A stretch of DNA of 64,000 nt from JAMXLO01 sp963726125. Lineage in GTDB: Bacteria; Pseudomonadota; Alphaproteobacteria; Acetobacterales; Acetobacteraceae. Below are positions 36,262 through 44,905 of the stretch, piece after piece. A program made the position numbers and the translations under genes. Numbering within the stretch: position 1 is the first letter of the stretch; each line of letters starts with the position of its first letter. Below the pieces are notes generated by a model, which saw nothing but the letters and a program-made list of their open reading frames with translations, had not been told where the DNA came from and did not search any database. The stretch is from positions 744,001-808,000 of the forward strand of contig CAVSBG010000002.1 of assembly GCA_963726125.1 (NCBI GenBank). The letters are read 5' to 3'.

Positions 36262-36690
36262 ATGCTTTATTTCGATACCAGCTTCTTGGTGCCGCTGGTT
36301 CTTCCGGAAGCGACCAGCGAGAAGATTGCGGCGTTTATCCACGAGCTGAATATCGAGCAGTTCGCCGTCAGCCATTGGACAAGAGTCGAATTCTCCTCCT
36401 TGATCGCCCGCGAAGTTCGTATGGGTGGACTGGATGCCCAAGCCGCCGCGCAAGCCGATGCCCGGTTTGAGGTCATGGTGGAAGACGCCTTCACCGTGCT
36501 CCTACCGAATGCGGACGATTTCAGCCTGGCCAAGAAGTACGTCGGCAAGTTTGAGACCCGACTGCGGGCCGGCGACGCTTTCCATCTGGCAATAGCCAGC
36601 AATCATCGTGCCGCAACGATCTACAGTCTTGACAAGACGTTGCTCAAGGCTGGAACAACGTTGGGCCTGCCGGTCAGCATGGCGATCTGA
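36262..36690 (+). CDS. vapC: PIN-domain toxin (VapC-type ribonuclease)
   Basis: 142 residues. The PIN acidic residues are all in place: D5 in LYFDTSFLV, E43 in TRVEFSSLI, D105 in RAGDAFHLA and D124 in YSLDKTLL. VapC toxins are Mg-dependent RNases that cut tRNA or rRNA when the antitoxin is degraded. It is the second gene of the operon. Its 3' end is 176 bp before jetA on the same strand, so the module may serve to stabilise the adjacent defence island. That is an inference. Confidence 0.92.
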   Translation: MLYFDTSFLVPLVLPEATSEKIAAFIHELNIEQFAVSHWTRVEFSSLIAREVRMGGLDAQAAAQADARFEVMVEDAFTVLLPNADDFSLAKKYVGKFETRLRAGDAFHLAIASNHRAATIYSLDKTLLKAGTTLGLPVSMAI

Positions 36691-36866
36691 ATAGCGCGGC
36701 GGGGCGCGGCGTAGACTTGGCGTGCCAGGAGCAAGGTGTTGAACCGAGCGGACACGCCCCCTCGATGGGCGCTGGGAGGTGGTGCTCCATCTTTGAGGTG
36801 CGATTGCCCTGGCCGGTTGGTGACAACGCTTGACAGGCACGAACAAAGGCCGAACATTCGGCCGCC

Positions 36867-38318
36867 ATGGATTACCAGACCCTTGAGGTCATGCGTCGTA
36901 CACACCCGGGATGGCGGCTGCTCGCCGCGGACCATGCCGCGCTCGTCGTAAGCTTTCTCCAGCAATACTTCATCGTCCCCAATCGTCGTTTCTGGCCAGG
37001 TGACGAGCTCGCCTCACGCTTGGACGACCATCTTTATCGCCTGCGGGGACTGCGTGGCGAGGACGCCTATCCCCGATCGGCCCGGCAATACCTCGACGAT
37101 TGGGCGTCGGACGAACGGGCCTGGTTGCGCAAATTCTATCCTGCCACCAGTGACGACCCGCACTACGACCTGACCCCAAGTGCCGAACGCGCCATCAGCT
37201 GGCTGGAAGGGCTCGAACGTCGGCAGTTCGTCGGCACCGCATCGCGCCTGATGACCGTCTTCGAGCTACTCCGGCAATTGGCTGAAGGCACCGAGATTGA
37301 TCCAACGTCCCGCATTGTGGAGCTTGAGAAACGCAAGGCGCAGATCGAAGCCGAGATTCAGCAAATCAAGGACGGCCGGCTGTCCCTGATGGACTCAACC
37401 GAGGTGAAGGACCGCTTTCTGCTGATGGCGGACACGGCCCGTGCCTTGCTGTCCGACTTCCGCCAGGTCGATGACAACTTCCGCTCGCTCGACCGCGCCG
37501 TACGCGAGCGCATTGCCAGCTGGGATCAAGGCAAAGGCGCCTTGCTGCAAGAGATATTGCAGGAGCGGGATATGATCGCCGATTCCGACGAGGGCAAGAG
37601 CTTTCGCGCCTTCTGGGATTTCCTGATGTCGCCAACACGGCAAGAGGAGCTGACGGAACTGTTGACGACAGCCTTTGCGCTGGAGCCTGTCCAGGAACTC
37701 GCGCCGGACCCGCGGCTTCTGCGCGTCCACTTTGACTGGCTCGACGCCGGCGAGATCGCGCAACGGACCGTCGCGCGGTTGTCGGAACAGTTGCGCCGCT
37801 ACCTGGACGATCTGGCTTGGCTGGAGAACCGGCGGATCATGCAGTTGGTCCGCGAGGTGGAGCAGCATGCGCTCGCCATCCGCGTGCGGCCGCCGCAGGC
37901 GGCGATCATGACAATGGACGAACCCGCGCCGGACCTCGATCTCGCGGTGGACCGGCCGCTCTACACGCCGCCGTTCAATGTCAGGCTGACCACACCGCCT
38001 GCCGGACGACCAAGTGGTGGAGATACCGACGGATGCATTGTTCGATCAGGTCCACGTGGACAAGGGCAGGCTCGCCGCTCAGATACGCCGCACGCTGCAG
38101 ACACAGCATCAGGTATCCCTGGCCGAACTCGTGCGGGTGTATCCGATTCAGCAGGGATTGGCCGAACTTGTTGCCTATTTCAGCATTGCGGTGGAAGACA
38201 GGGCGGCGGTCATCGACGACGCCAGCAGCCAGACCCTGACCTGGCTGGGCGAGGAGGGAACCCTGCACAGGCGACGCTCCCGCTGGTGATCTTCAACCAG
38301 CGCGTGGCGGCCGTGTGA
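36867..38318 (+). CDS. jetA: Wadjet subunit JetA (DUF3375), internally frameshifted
   Basis: 483 codons. The kleisin-type subunit of the Wadjet/MksBEF-like SMC complex that recognises and removes plasmids. The N-terminal DUF3375 features RTHPGWRLLAADHAALVVSF and FLQQYFI are clear, with winged-helix and coiled segments up to about residue 375. From about 38005 to 38265 the family sequence (VEIPTDALFDQVHVDKGRL, QVSLAELVRVYPIQQGLAEL) is in the +1 frame. It returns to the annotated frame for ATLPLVIFNQRVAA. Two compensating one-base indels thus scramble about 87 residues while keeping the length. It is the first gene of jetABCD, 1 bp before jetB. Confidence 0.85.
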   Translation: MDYQTLEVMRRTHPGWRLLAADHAALVVSFLQQYFIVPNRRFWPGDELASRLDDHLYRLRGLRGEDAYPRSARQYLDDWASDERAWLRKFYPATSDDPHYDLTPSAERAISWLEGLERRQFVGTASRLMTVFELLRQLAEGTEIDPTSRIVELEKRKAQIEAEIQQIKDGRLSLMDSTEVKDRFLLMADTARALLSDFRQVDDNFRSLDRAVRERIASWDQGKGALLQEILQERDMIADSDEGKSFRAFWDFLMSPTRQEELTELLTTAFALEPVQELAPDPRLLRVHFDWLDAGEIAQRTVARLSEQLRRYLDDLAWLENRRIMQLVREVEQHALAIRVRPPQAAIMTMDEPAPDLDLAVDRPLYTPPFNVRLTTPPAGRPSGGDTDGCIVRSGPRGQGQARRSDTPHAADTASGIPGRTRAGVSDSAGIGRTCCLFQHCGGRQGGGHRRRQQPDPDLAGRGGNPAQATLPLVIFNQRVAAV

Positions 38319-38319
38319 G

Positions 38320-38935
38320 ATGTCCGCCAGTCAGATCGATGCGAACCGCGCCCTGTCCCTGGTTCTGATTTCGCTCATGAAAGGTGTAACCTTCGCCGAG
38401 GCAGACCCGCCGCTGTGGCAATCGCTGCTCGCCTTGCAGGCTCGGGTGCGTGACTACATCTCCGTGCTTGGGCTCGAGTTGATGCTGGATGAAGTCGGAG
38501 GGCTATGCCTATCTGCGCCAGCGACCCACGCCAGATGGCGAGGCTGAATTGCCACGTCTGGTGCAGCGCCGGCAACTCGGTTATCCGGTCAGTCTGCTGC
38601 TGGCCTTGCTGCGCAAGAGGCTCGCCGAATTCGACGCCGCCAGCAGCGACGCGCGACTGATCCTTGGCCGCGACGACATTGTCGAGCTGATGCGTCTGTT
38701 CCTGCCCGAAACGAGCAACCAGGCGCGCCTGATGGATCGTATAGACACGCACATCAATCGCATCGCGGAGCTCGGGTTCCTGCGACGTCTGCGGGGACAG
38801 GATGACAGATTCGAGGTTCGTCGCATTCTGAAGGCGTTCGTTGACGCACAATGGCTCAGCGAGTTCAATCAGCACCTCGAGTCCTACCGTGAGCATTCCG
38901 CCGAAATCGCCGCGGATCGGGACGACAGTCCATGA
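38320..38935 (+). pseudogene. jetB: Wadjet subunit JetB (DUF4194), frameshifted
   Basis: The first about 58 residues (MSASQIDANRALSLVLISLM to LGLELMLDE) are in the frame from 38320. SEGYAYLRQRP and the rest, to 38935, are in the next frame. Removing one G near 38494 (GATGAAGTCGGAG) restores a continuous DUF4194 protein of about 204 residues ending HSAEIAADRDDSP. JetB is the KITE-type winged-helix partner that joins JetA to the JetC ATPase heads. The 3' end overlaps jetC by 4 bp. Real inactivation or sequencing error cannot be separated here. Confidence 0.85.
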
Positions 38936-41900
38936 ATGACAGCGGCACGGAGCCACACGGCGACCTGTTGGACCTCGTCGAGGGCGGTAGGCGCGCGGGT
39001 TTCCGCCTCGCGCGCTTCGAGGTGTACAACTGGGGCACATTCCACCATCGCGTTTGGACGCTGCATCTCGACGGCAACAACGGTCTGCTCACCGGGGACA
39101 TCGGCTCGGGCAAGTCGACGCTGGTCGATGGCATTACGACGCTTCTGGTTCCACCGCAGCGGATCACCTACAATAAAGCTGCGGGTGCCGAAGCACGCGA
39201 GCGCACGCTGCGTAGCTACGTCGTGGGCCACCACAAGACGGAGCGTGGTGAGGCGGGGCTGGTGGCGAAGCCGGTCGCGCTGCGGGATGCCACCGCATAT
39301 TCGGTGATTCTCGTGCTGTTCGTCAACGAAGAGCTGCGACAGCTTGTGACGCTCGCGCAGGTGTTCTGGCACAAGGATGAGGGTGGCCAACCGGCACGGC
39401 TCTACGTCGTCTCCGATGCGCCGCTGTCGATCGCCCAGCACTTCTCCGGGTTCGGTAGCAGTATCGCCGATCTGCGCCGGCGGCTGCGCGGCGGCGAGAC
39501 CGAGGTGTATGAGAGCTTTCCGCCGTATGGTGCGGCATATCGCCGACGCTTCGGCATCGAGAATGAACAGGCGCTGAACCTGTTTTACCAGACCGTCTCA
39601 ATGAAAACGGTTGGCAACCTCACCGACTTCGTGCGCGAACACATGCTGGAAGCCTTTCCGGTCGGCCAGCGCATCGATGCGTTGATCGCGCATTTCGACG
39701 ATCTGAATCGTGCGCATGCGGCCGTGCTGAAGGCGAAGGACCAGATCTCGCTGCTGTCACCGATGGTCGCGGATTGCGACGAACACGCCGCGCTGTCGTC
39801 CAATGTCGCCAGTTTGCGTCGCTGCCGGGACGCATTGCGGCCATGGTTCGCCGACCACAAGGCTGACTTGCTGCGGCGGCGGCTCGAATTGCTTCATCAG
39901 GAGATGGAACGCCGCGAGGCGAGGATCGCCGCCCTGGTCGAGCAGCAGCACCGCCAGCGTGGCCAACGTGACCATATCCTGCAGGCCATCCAGCAACACG
40001 GTGGCGACCGGATCGAGCGGATCAAGCAGGAGATCCGCAAGGCGCAGACGGACAAGGACGAACGTCAGCGACGTGCCGAGCAGTATGCATCGCTGGCGCA
40101 GACGGTCGGCCTGCCCGCCGCGCGCGACATCGAGACGTTCCTGGAGAACCGGCGTGCGCTGGGGGCAGAACGGCAATCAGCGGAAGCTCAGCACATCCAA
40201 GTGCAGAACTCGCTTACCGAGAGCAACGTCGAATTCCATCAGTTGAAGTCGCAACATGACGAACCGTCCGCTGAGCTGAATTCGCTGCGGCAACGGCGGT
40301 CGAACATACCGCGGCGCATGCTCGATTTGCGTGCAACGTTGTGCCGGGGAAGCGGGATCTCGGAAGACGCCTTGCCGTTCGTCGGCGAACTCATCCAGGT
40401 GCGGCCGGAGGAGCGTGACTGGGAGGGCGCGATCGAGCGCGTGCTGCACAATTTCGGCCTCTCGATCCTGGTCGCCGACGCCGACTATGCGCGGATCGCC
40501 GAGTGGGTTGACCGCACCCATCTCGGGCAGCGGTTGGTCTATTATCGAGTGCAGCAGCACCGAACCGGCGAGCGGGTCGAACCCAGGCCGGCTTCACTCG
40601 TGCGCAAGATTGCTGTCAGGCCGGAGTCTGCATTCTACGCCTGGCTGGAGATCGAGCTTGCGCGACGGTTCGATTATGCCTGTTGCGATACGGTCGAGCA
40701 GTTCCGCCGCGAGCAGCTCGCCCTGACGCGCGCCGGGCAGATCAAGGCCGGCGGCCAACGCCACGAAAAGGACGATCGGCATCGGATCGATGACCGTTCG
40801 CGCTTCGTATTGGGGTGGTCGAACGAGGACAAGATCCAGGCGCTTGAGCGCGAGGCCCGCGACCTGGAGCAGCGCATGCGCGTGGCGGGTGTACGCATCG
40901 CCGAACTGGAGAACAGACGGAAAGTTCTGCAGGAAAGGCTTGGTGCGCTGCAAAGCCTCGCCGTGTTCGACAGCTTTCGCGATCTGGAGTGGCAACCTCT
41001 CGCATCGGAGATCGAGCGGTTGGAGCGGGAGCGCCGGCAGCTCGAGGAGCAATCCGACATCCTGCGAACATTGCAGGCGCAACGCGCCGATCTGGAGGCC
41101 GTCATCGCGAGCACCGACGGCACGCTGGAAAAGAGCCGGTCGGACCAGGCGCGCGCCGAGGAAAGACGCGAACAGGCGGACGAGCAGCTTGGCGGATGCG
41201 AGGCGCTGCTGGCGACGGTGCCGGAACAAACGCGATCGGAACTGTTCCCACGCATCGCGGAGATGCGCGGTGAGGCGTTGGGCGACCAAAGCCTGACGGT
41301 GGAATCATGCGACAATCGTGAGCGCGAGATGCGCGACTGGCTGCAAAGCAGGATCGACGCCGAAGAGCACCGGATCAGCCGGCTGAACGAGAAGATCGTC
41401 AAAGCCATGCAGGACTATCGCCAGCGCTATCCGCAGGATACCCAGGAGGCTGAGGCCAGCGTCGCGGCGGCTGGCGAATATCGTTCGATGCTGCATCGGC
41501 TTACCATGGACGATCTGCCCCGGTTCGAGACGCGCTTCAAAGAACTGCTCAATGAGAACACCATCCGCGAGGTCGCCAACTTCCAGTCGCAGCTCAATCG
41601 CGAACGACAACTGGTGCGAGAGCGTATCGGCAGGATCAATCGCTCGCTGCATGAGATCGACTATGAACGCGGCCGCTACATCGTGCTGGAGGCCGAGCTG
41701 AGCACGGATGCGGATGTTCGCGACTTTCAACAGGACCTGCGGTCATGCACCGAGGGTGCGCTGACCGGCTCCGACGACGAGACCTATTCCGAGGCGAAGT
41801 TCTTGCAGGTCCGGCGCATCATCGAACAATTCCGCGGTCGTGAGGGTACCGCCGAGCTTGATCGCCGCTGGACGCAGAAGGTGACCGACATCCGCAACTG

Positions 41901-42318
41901 GTTTGCCTTCTCGGCGTCGGAGCGCTGGCGGGAGGATGACCAGGAACACGAGCACTATACCGATTCGGGGGGCAAGTCGGGCGGACAGAAAGAGAAGCTC
42001 GCCTATACCGTGCTGGCGGCGGGCCTCGCCTATCAGTTCGGCCTGGATGCCATTCCGCGCATCGCCCGCACGTTCCGCTTCGTGGTCATCGATGAGGCTT
42101 TTGGCCGTGGTTCTGACGAATCTGCCGATTATGGCTTGAAGCTCTTCGAGCGTCTGGGTCTGCAACTGCTTGTTGTGACTCCTCTGCAGAAAATCCACAT
42201 CATCGAGCCCTATGTCGCGAATGTCGGCTTCGTGCACAACGAGGACGGACGGCTGTCGATGTTACGCAATCTGTCGATCGAGCAATATCGTGCCGAGCGT
42301 GCGGCACGTCGGACGTGA
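38932..42318 (+). CDS. jetC: Wadjet SMC-like ATPase JetC
   Basis: 1128 residues, normal for the MukB/MksB-like motor of Wadjet. The P-loop GDIGSGKST is at 55-63, followed by LVDGITTLLVPPQRITYNKA. Long coiled-coil arms (heptad-rich Glu/Arg/Leu sequence, about 250-480 and 640-950) flank a hinge region. The ABC signature SGGKSGGQKEK is near 1012-1022, and Walker B FRFVVIDEAFGRG has D1054 and E1055. It should extrude DNA loops with ATP and activate the JetD nuclease on small circular DNA. The frame is fully intact. The start overlaps jetB, and the stop overlaps jetD. Confidence 0.95.
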   Translation: MNDSGTEPHGDLLDLVEGGRRAGFRLARFEVYNWGTFHHRVWTLHLDGNNGLLTGDIGSGKSTLVDGITTLLVPPQRITYNKAAGAEARERTLRSYVVGHHKTERGEAGLVAKPVALRDATAYSVILVLFVNEELRQLVTLAQVFWHKDEGGQPARLYVVSDAPLSIAQHFSGFGSSIADLRRRLRGGETEVYESFPPYGAAYRRRFGIENEQALNLFYQTVSMKTVGNLTDFVREHMLEAFPVGQRIDALIAHFDDLNRAHAAVLKAKDQISLLSPMVADCDEHAALSSNVASLRRCRDALRPWFADHKADLLRRRLELLHQEMERREARIAALVEQQHRQRGQRDHILQAIQQHGGDRIERIKQEIRKAQTDKDERQRRAEQYASLAQTVGLPAARDIETFLENRRALGAERQSAEAQHIQVQNSLTESNVEFHQLKSQHDEPSAELNSLRQRRSNIPRRMLDLRATLCRGSGISEDALPFVGELIQVRPEERDWEGAIERVLHNFGLSILVADADYARIAEWVDRTHLGQRLVYYRVQQHRTGERVEPRPASLVRKIAVRPESAFYAWLEIELARRFDYACCDTVEQFRREQLALTRAGQIKAGGQRHEKDDRHRIDDRSRFVLGWSNEDKIQALEREARDLEQRMRVAGVRIAELENRRKVLQERLGALQSLAVFDSFRDLEWQPLASEIERLERERRQLEEQSDILRTLQAQRADLEAVIASTDGTLEKSRSDQARAEERREQADEQLGGCEALLATVPEQTRSELFPRIAEMRGEALGDQSLTVESCDNREREMRDWLQSRIDAEEHRISRLNEKIVKAMQDYRQRYPQDTQEAEASVAAAGEYRSMLHRLTMDDLPRFETRFKELLNENTIREVANFQSQLNRERQLVRERIGRINRSLHEIDYERGRYIVLEAELSTDADVRDFQQDLRSCTEGALTGSDDETYSEAKFLQVRRIIEQFRGREGTAELDRRWTQKVTDIRNWFAFSASERWREDDQEHEHYTDSGGKSGGQKEKLAYTVLAAGLAYQFGLDAIPRIARTFRFVVIDEAFGRGSDESADYGLKLFERLGLQLLVVTPLQKIHIIEPYVANVGFVHNEDGRLSMLRNLSIEQYRAERAARRT

Positions 42319-43526
42319 TTGCCGTGGCGGAATGGACTTCACCAGCCGACATCCGTGCGGAACTGCAGCGCCTCTGGGATCTCGGCCACATCCTGAAGGC
42401 GCGGGTGGATGGGACGGAGTTCTTTCCGCGCACCTTACGTCTGCGCCGCCCCGACAGCGCCGCGCTGGCGTCGCGCTTCGACGAGGTGCGGCGATGGATC
42501 AGAATGCTGCAGGAAGGCAGCAAGCAAGCGCGCGGCTTCGGCTATGACATCATATGGACAGAGATCAATCATCGTCAGCTTGGACGCAACCAAATGCCCG
42601 CCGGCATCCGTGTTGATGCCGAACAGGATGCGTTCCGCCTAATCGGCACAAGGACAGAGGCAGAGCGGTTTTCGACTTTGAGTGAAGGCATCTTGCGGCA
42701 ATTCCCGGCGCTACGGGAATGGCTGGCCCGCCATCCGCTGACCGTGCTCGCTCGCGCCGCTGACTGGCAGCGCATTATGGCCGTGCTGGCCTGGTTTCGA
42801 GATCATCCACGCGCCGGGCTTTATCTGCGCCAGATCGACGTGCCGGGTGTTGATACCAAGTTCATTGAAGGCCGCAGACGATTGCTGGCGGAGCTGTTGG
42901 ATCTACTGCTTGCGACGGATGCCATTGACGTTCGATTCACCGCCGGCAAGGGGTTCGAGCAGCGCTATGGTCTGGCCACCAAGCCGATACTGATCCGCTT
43001 CCGCCTGTTGGATGAGCGGCTGGCGATTGGCGGCCTGTGCGATCTCACTATCCCCGCGACTGACTTCGCTTCCTTGCGTCTCGACGTGAGGCGTGTGTTC
43101 ATCACGGAGAATGAGATCAACGGCCTCGCCTTTCCGCCACGAGCGCACAGCCTCGTCATCTTCGGTCTAGGCTATGGGCTGGAGCGCCTGACCGAGGCGA
43201 CGTGGTTGGCTGCGACTGAACTGCATTATTGGGGTGACATCGACACGCACGGCTTCGAGATGCTCGACAGACTGCGAGCAGCATTTCCCACGGCCAACTC
43301 GCTGCTGATGGACCGGGCGACACTGTTGGCGCATCGCGCGTCGTGGGTCGCCGAGAGCCGGCGGTTCGAGGGCAGGCTCAGCCGGCTTACTGTGCCGGAA
43401 CAGGCCTTGCTTGATGAACTACGGACTGACGCGCATGGCGAACGAGTGCGGTTGGAGCAGGAGAGGATCGCGTTTGGGTGGTTGCATAGCAGGTTGTCGG
43501 CCGCTTGCGAGAAGAGCGGGTGCTGA
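42315..43526 (+). CDS. jetD: Wadjet nuclease subunit JetD (DUF3322/DUF2220)
   Basis: 403 residues from the GTG overlapping the jetC stop (GTGA). A GTG at 42324 is also possible. The N-terminal DUF3322 part begins EWTSPADIRAELQRLWDLGH. The C-terminal toprim-like DUF2220 domain carries TENEINGLAFP (E265, E267) and YWGDIDTHGFEML (D308, D310), the metal-binding residues expected to cut plasmid DNA. It is the last gene of the operon. Gene order A-B-C-D and these domains match type I Wadjet. tRNA-Glu lies 126 bp further on the opposite strand. Confidence 0.94.
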   Translation: MIAVAEWTSPADIRAELQRLWDLGHILKARVDGTEFFPRTLRLRRPDSAALASRFDEVRRWIRMLQEGSKQARGFGYDIIWTEINHRQLGRNQMPAGIRVDAEQDAFRLIGTRTEAERFSTLSEGILRQFPALREWLARHPLTVLARAADWQRIMAVLAWFRDHPRAGLYLRQIDVPGVDTKFIEGRRRLLAELLDLLLATDAIDVRFTAGKGFEQRYGLATKPILIRFRLLDERLAIGGLCDLTIPATDFASLRLDVRRVFITENEINGLAFPPRAHSLVIFGLGYGLERLTEATWLAATELHYWGDIDTHGFEMLDRLRAAFPTANSLLMDRATLLAHRASWVAESRRFEGRLSRLTVPEQALLDELRTDAHGERVRLEQERIAFGWLHSRLSAACEKSGC

Positions 43527-43652
43527 GAGGCCGTGGCAGGAGTGGTGGAGGCGCCGCAATATCTCGCTATCGTCGTGCACGGGAGTAGGCCCGGTCTTTT
43601 CGGGGCGTAGGGAGCGGCGCGGTCAGAACTTCACGATCGTTCTTGATATCGA

Positions 43653-43728
43653 TGGCGTCCCGTACGGGATTCGAACCCGTGTTACCAACGTGAAAGGCTG
43701 GTGTCCTAGGCCTCTAGACGAACGGGAC
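43653..43728 (-). tRNA. tRNA-Glu (anticodon TTC)
   Basis: Read on the minus strand, GTCCCGT pairs with ACGGGAC in the acceptor stem. The D-arm has CGTCTAGAGGCCTAGGACA. The anticodon loop CTTTCAC presents TTC. The T-arm has GGGTTCGAATCCC. Discriminator G and an encoded CCA (TGG at 43653-43655) follow. It stands directly next to the Wadjet operon and could mark an island insertion site. No repeated tRNA 3' end or integrase was found in the window. Confidence 0.97.
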
Positions 43729-43891
43729 GGCGGGAGCGCCTTTCGGGTGGCCACGCCCGAGGGCAGGCGTGGGTAGCGGACCGCCCAGGCAGGGTCAAGG
43801 CAGCGGCATTGGCGGCGACACGGCAATCGAGTGGTTGCCCGGGCCGTGTCCCCTGCTGCATGCTAACCGGACGACTGGCTGGGCGAGCGTG

Positions 43892-44830
43892 ATGAAGGCG
43901 GCACTGGCATCGGCGGCTGCGACAATCGTCCCTATGATGCTGGGCGCGGTTCCCGCTGCGGCGTCCAACATTCTTGTTGCGAACCAGGATCCCACTGCGC
44001 AGCAGACCCGGCTGGATCCGTCTGCGGCGGTTCCGCTGAGTTCCATTCCATCGCAGACTTCCCATGCGGTCTGCACGTCGCCGCATGTCGAGCCAGCCAC
44101 GATTACCGTGACCGGCACGGCCGGTAAGGTCGGCCAGCCCGAAGTCTACACGGTGTCGCTGTTGGGCGCGTGCTATATTTCGCCGGACAGTGGCAGGCAG
44201 GCCAGCACCGTGATCGCGGCGGCCTTCACTGATCCCCGCGCCGAGGATATGGCGTGGCACGTCACCGACTTGGCATACGCACCGCCACCCGCGACCAATC
44301 TCGTGGGCGTCCGGGCGCCTGACGGTGCTTCCGTGTTCAGTCGTCCAGTAGACGCCCGTTCCACAAGTCGCATTCCATCGAGCCTGGCCGCCATCAACGA
44401 TACGGACAGCGGGGCCGCGACGTTCAGCTACGGCTACAGTTCGGCACCCGATACCAGCAGCGGTGGCGTTCAGCGCAATGCCAGCGCCCGCGCCAGCGCC
44501 AGCGCAATGTCCGTCACTGTTGCCAGCTTTGGCGATTACGGCATGGCAGGCCCGAGTTTGGACCGGTTCCAGTCGATTGAGGGCGATCGGTATCAACCTG
44601 CAGATGCGTCAGCGTCGCTCGACGCCGACGGGCCAAGCTCCGTCTTCACCATGCAGCCGGATACAAAGTCGTCCTTGCCCGCCGGCGCTTTCGCCTGGCA
44701 TGTCGCCGCTGCCCAGCAAACGCCCAGCCCGAGCAGCGTCCGTAGGGGCGCCCAAGCGTCGCTGTCCGCGACAGTCTCCCGCCACGGCGCCAGTCCAACA
44801 TACACGAACGTGCTGGACACCATACAGTAA
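43892..44830 (+). CDS. Secreted hypothetical protein
   Basis: 312 residues from the ATG at 43892, where a good Sec signal begins (MKAALASAAATIVPMMLGAV, cleavage near PAAAS). The frame is open from 43769. The mature part is Ser/Ala/Thr-rich with few motifs, two cysteines in HAVCTSPHVE and LLGACYISPD that could form a disulfide, and a predicted beta-rich N-terminal half. No family is recognised. A 296-codon frame on the other strand competes but has an Arg-rich shadow composition. The signal peptide favours this strand. It is probably a lineage-specific periplasmic or extracellular protein. Confidence 0.55.
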   Translation: MKAALASAAATIVPMMLGAVPAAASNILVANQDPTAQQTRLDPSAAVPLSSIPSQTSHAVCTSPHVEPATITVTGTAGKVGQPEVYTVSLLGACYISPDSGRQASTVIAAAFTDPRAEDMAWHVTDLAYAPPPATNLVGVRAPDGASVFSRPVDARSTSRIPSSLAAINDTDSGAATFSYGYSSAPDTSSGGVQRNASARASASAMSVTVASFGDYGMAGPSLDRFQSIEGDRYQPADASASLDADGPSSVFTMQPDTKSSLPAGAFAWHVAAAQQTPSPSSVRRGAQASLSATVSRHGASPTYTNVLDTIQ

Positions 44831-44905
44831 GGCCACTCGTTTTCGGGCGCGCCATTGCGCATCCGCTGAGATGCGGAGCCAGGCTTTGCCGCAACGACAC
44901 AACGA

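Noticed and set aside
38000..38500. Programmed ribosomal frameshifting in jetA/jetB
   Set aside because: No slippery heptamer with a downstream structure is evident, and three separate shifts are better explained by indels.
43653..43728. tRNA-Glu as an att site of an integrative island carrying Wadjet
   Set aside because: No duplicated tRNA 3' end and no integrase seen within the window, so it is kept only as a possibility.
43706..44596. 296-codon minus-strand frame opposite the secreted hypothetical protein
   Set aside because: Arg-rich with no signal or motif, while the plus strand begins with a clear signal peptide.
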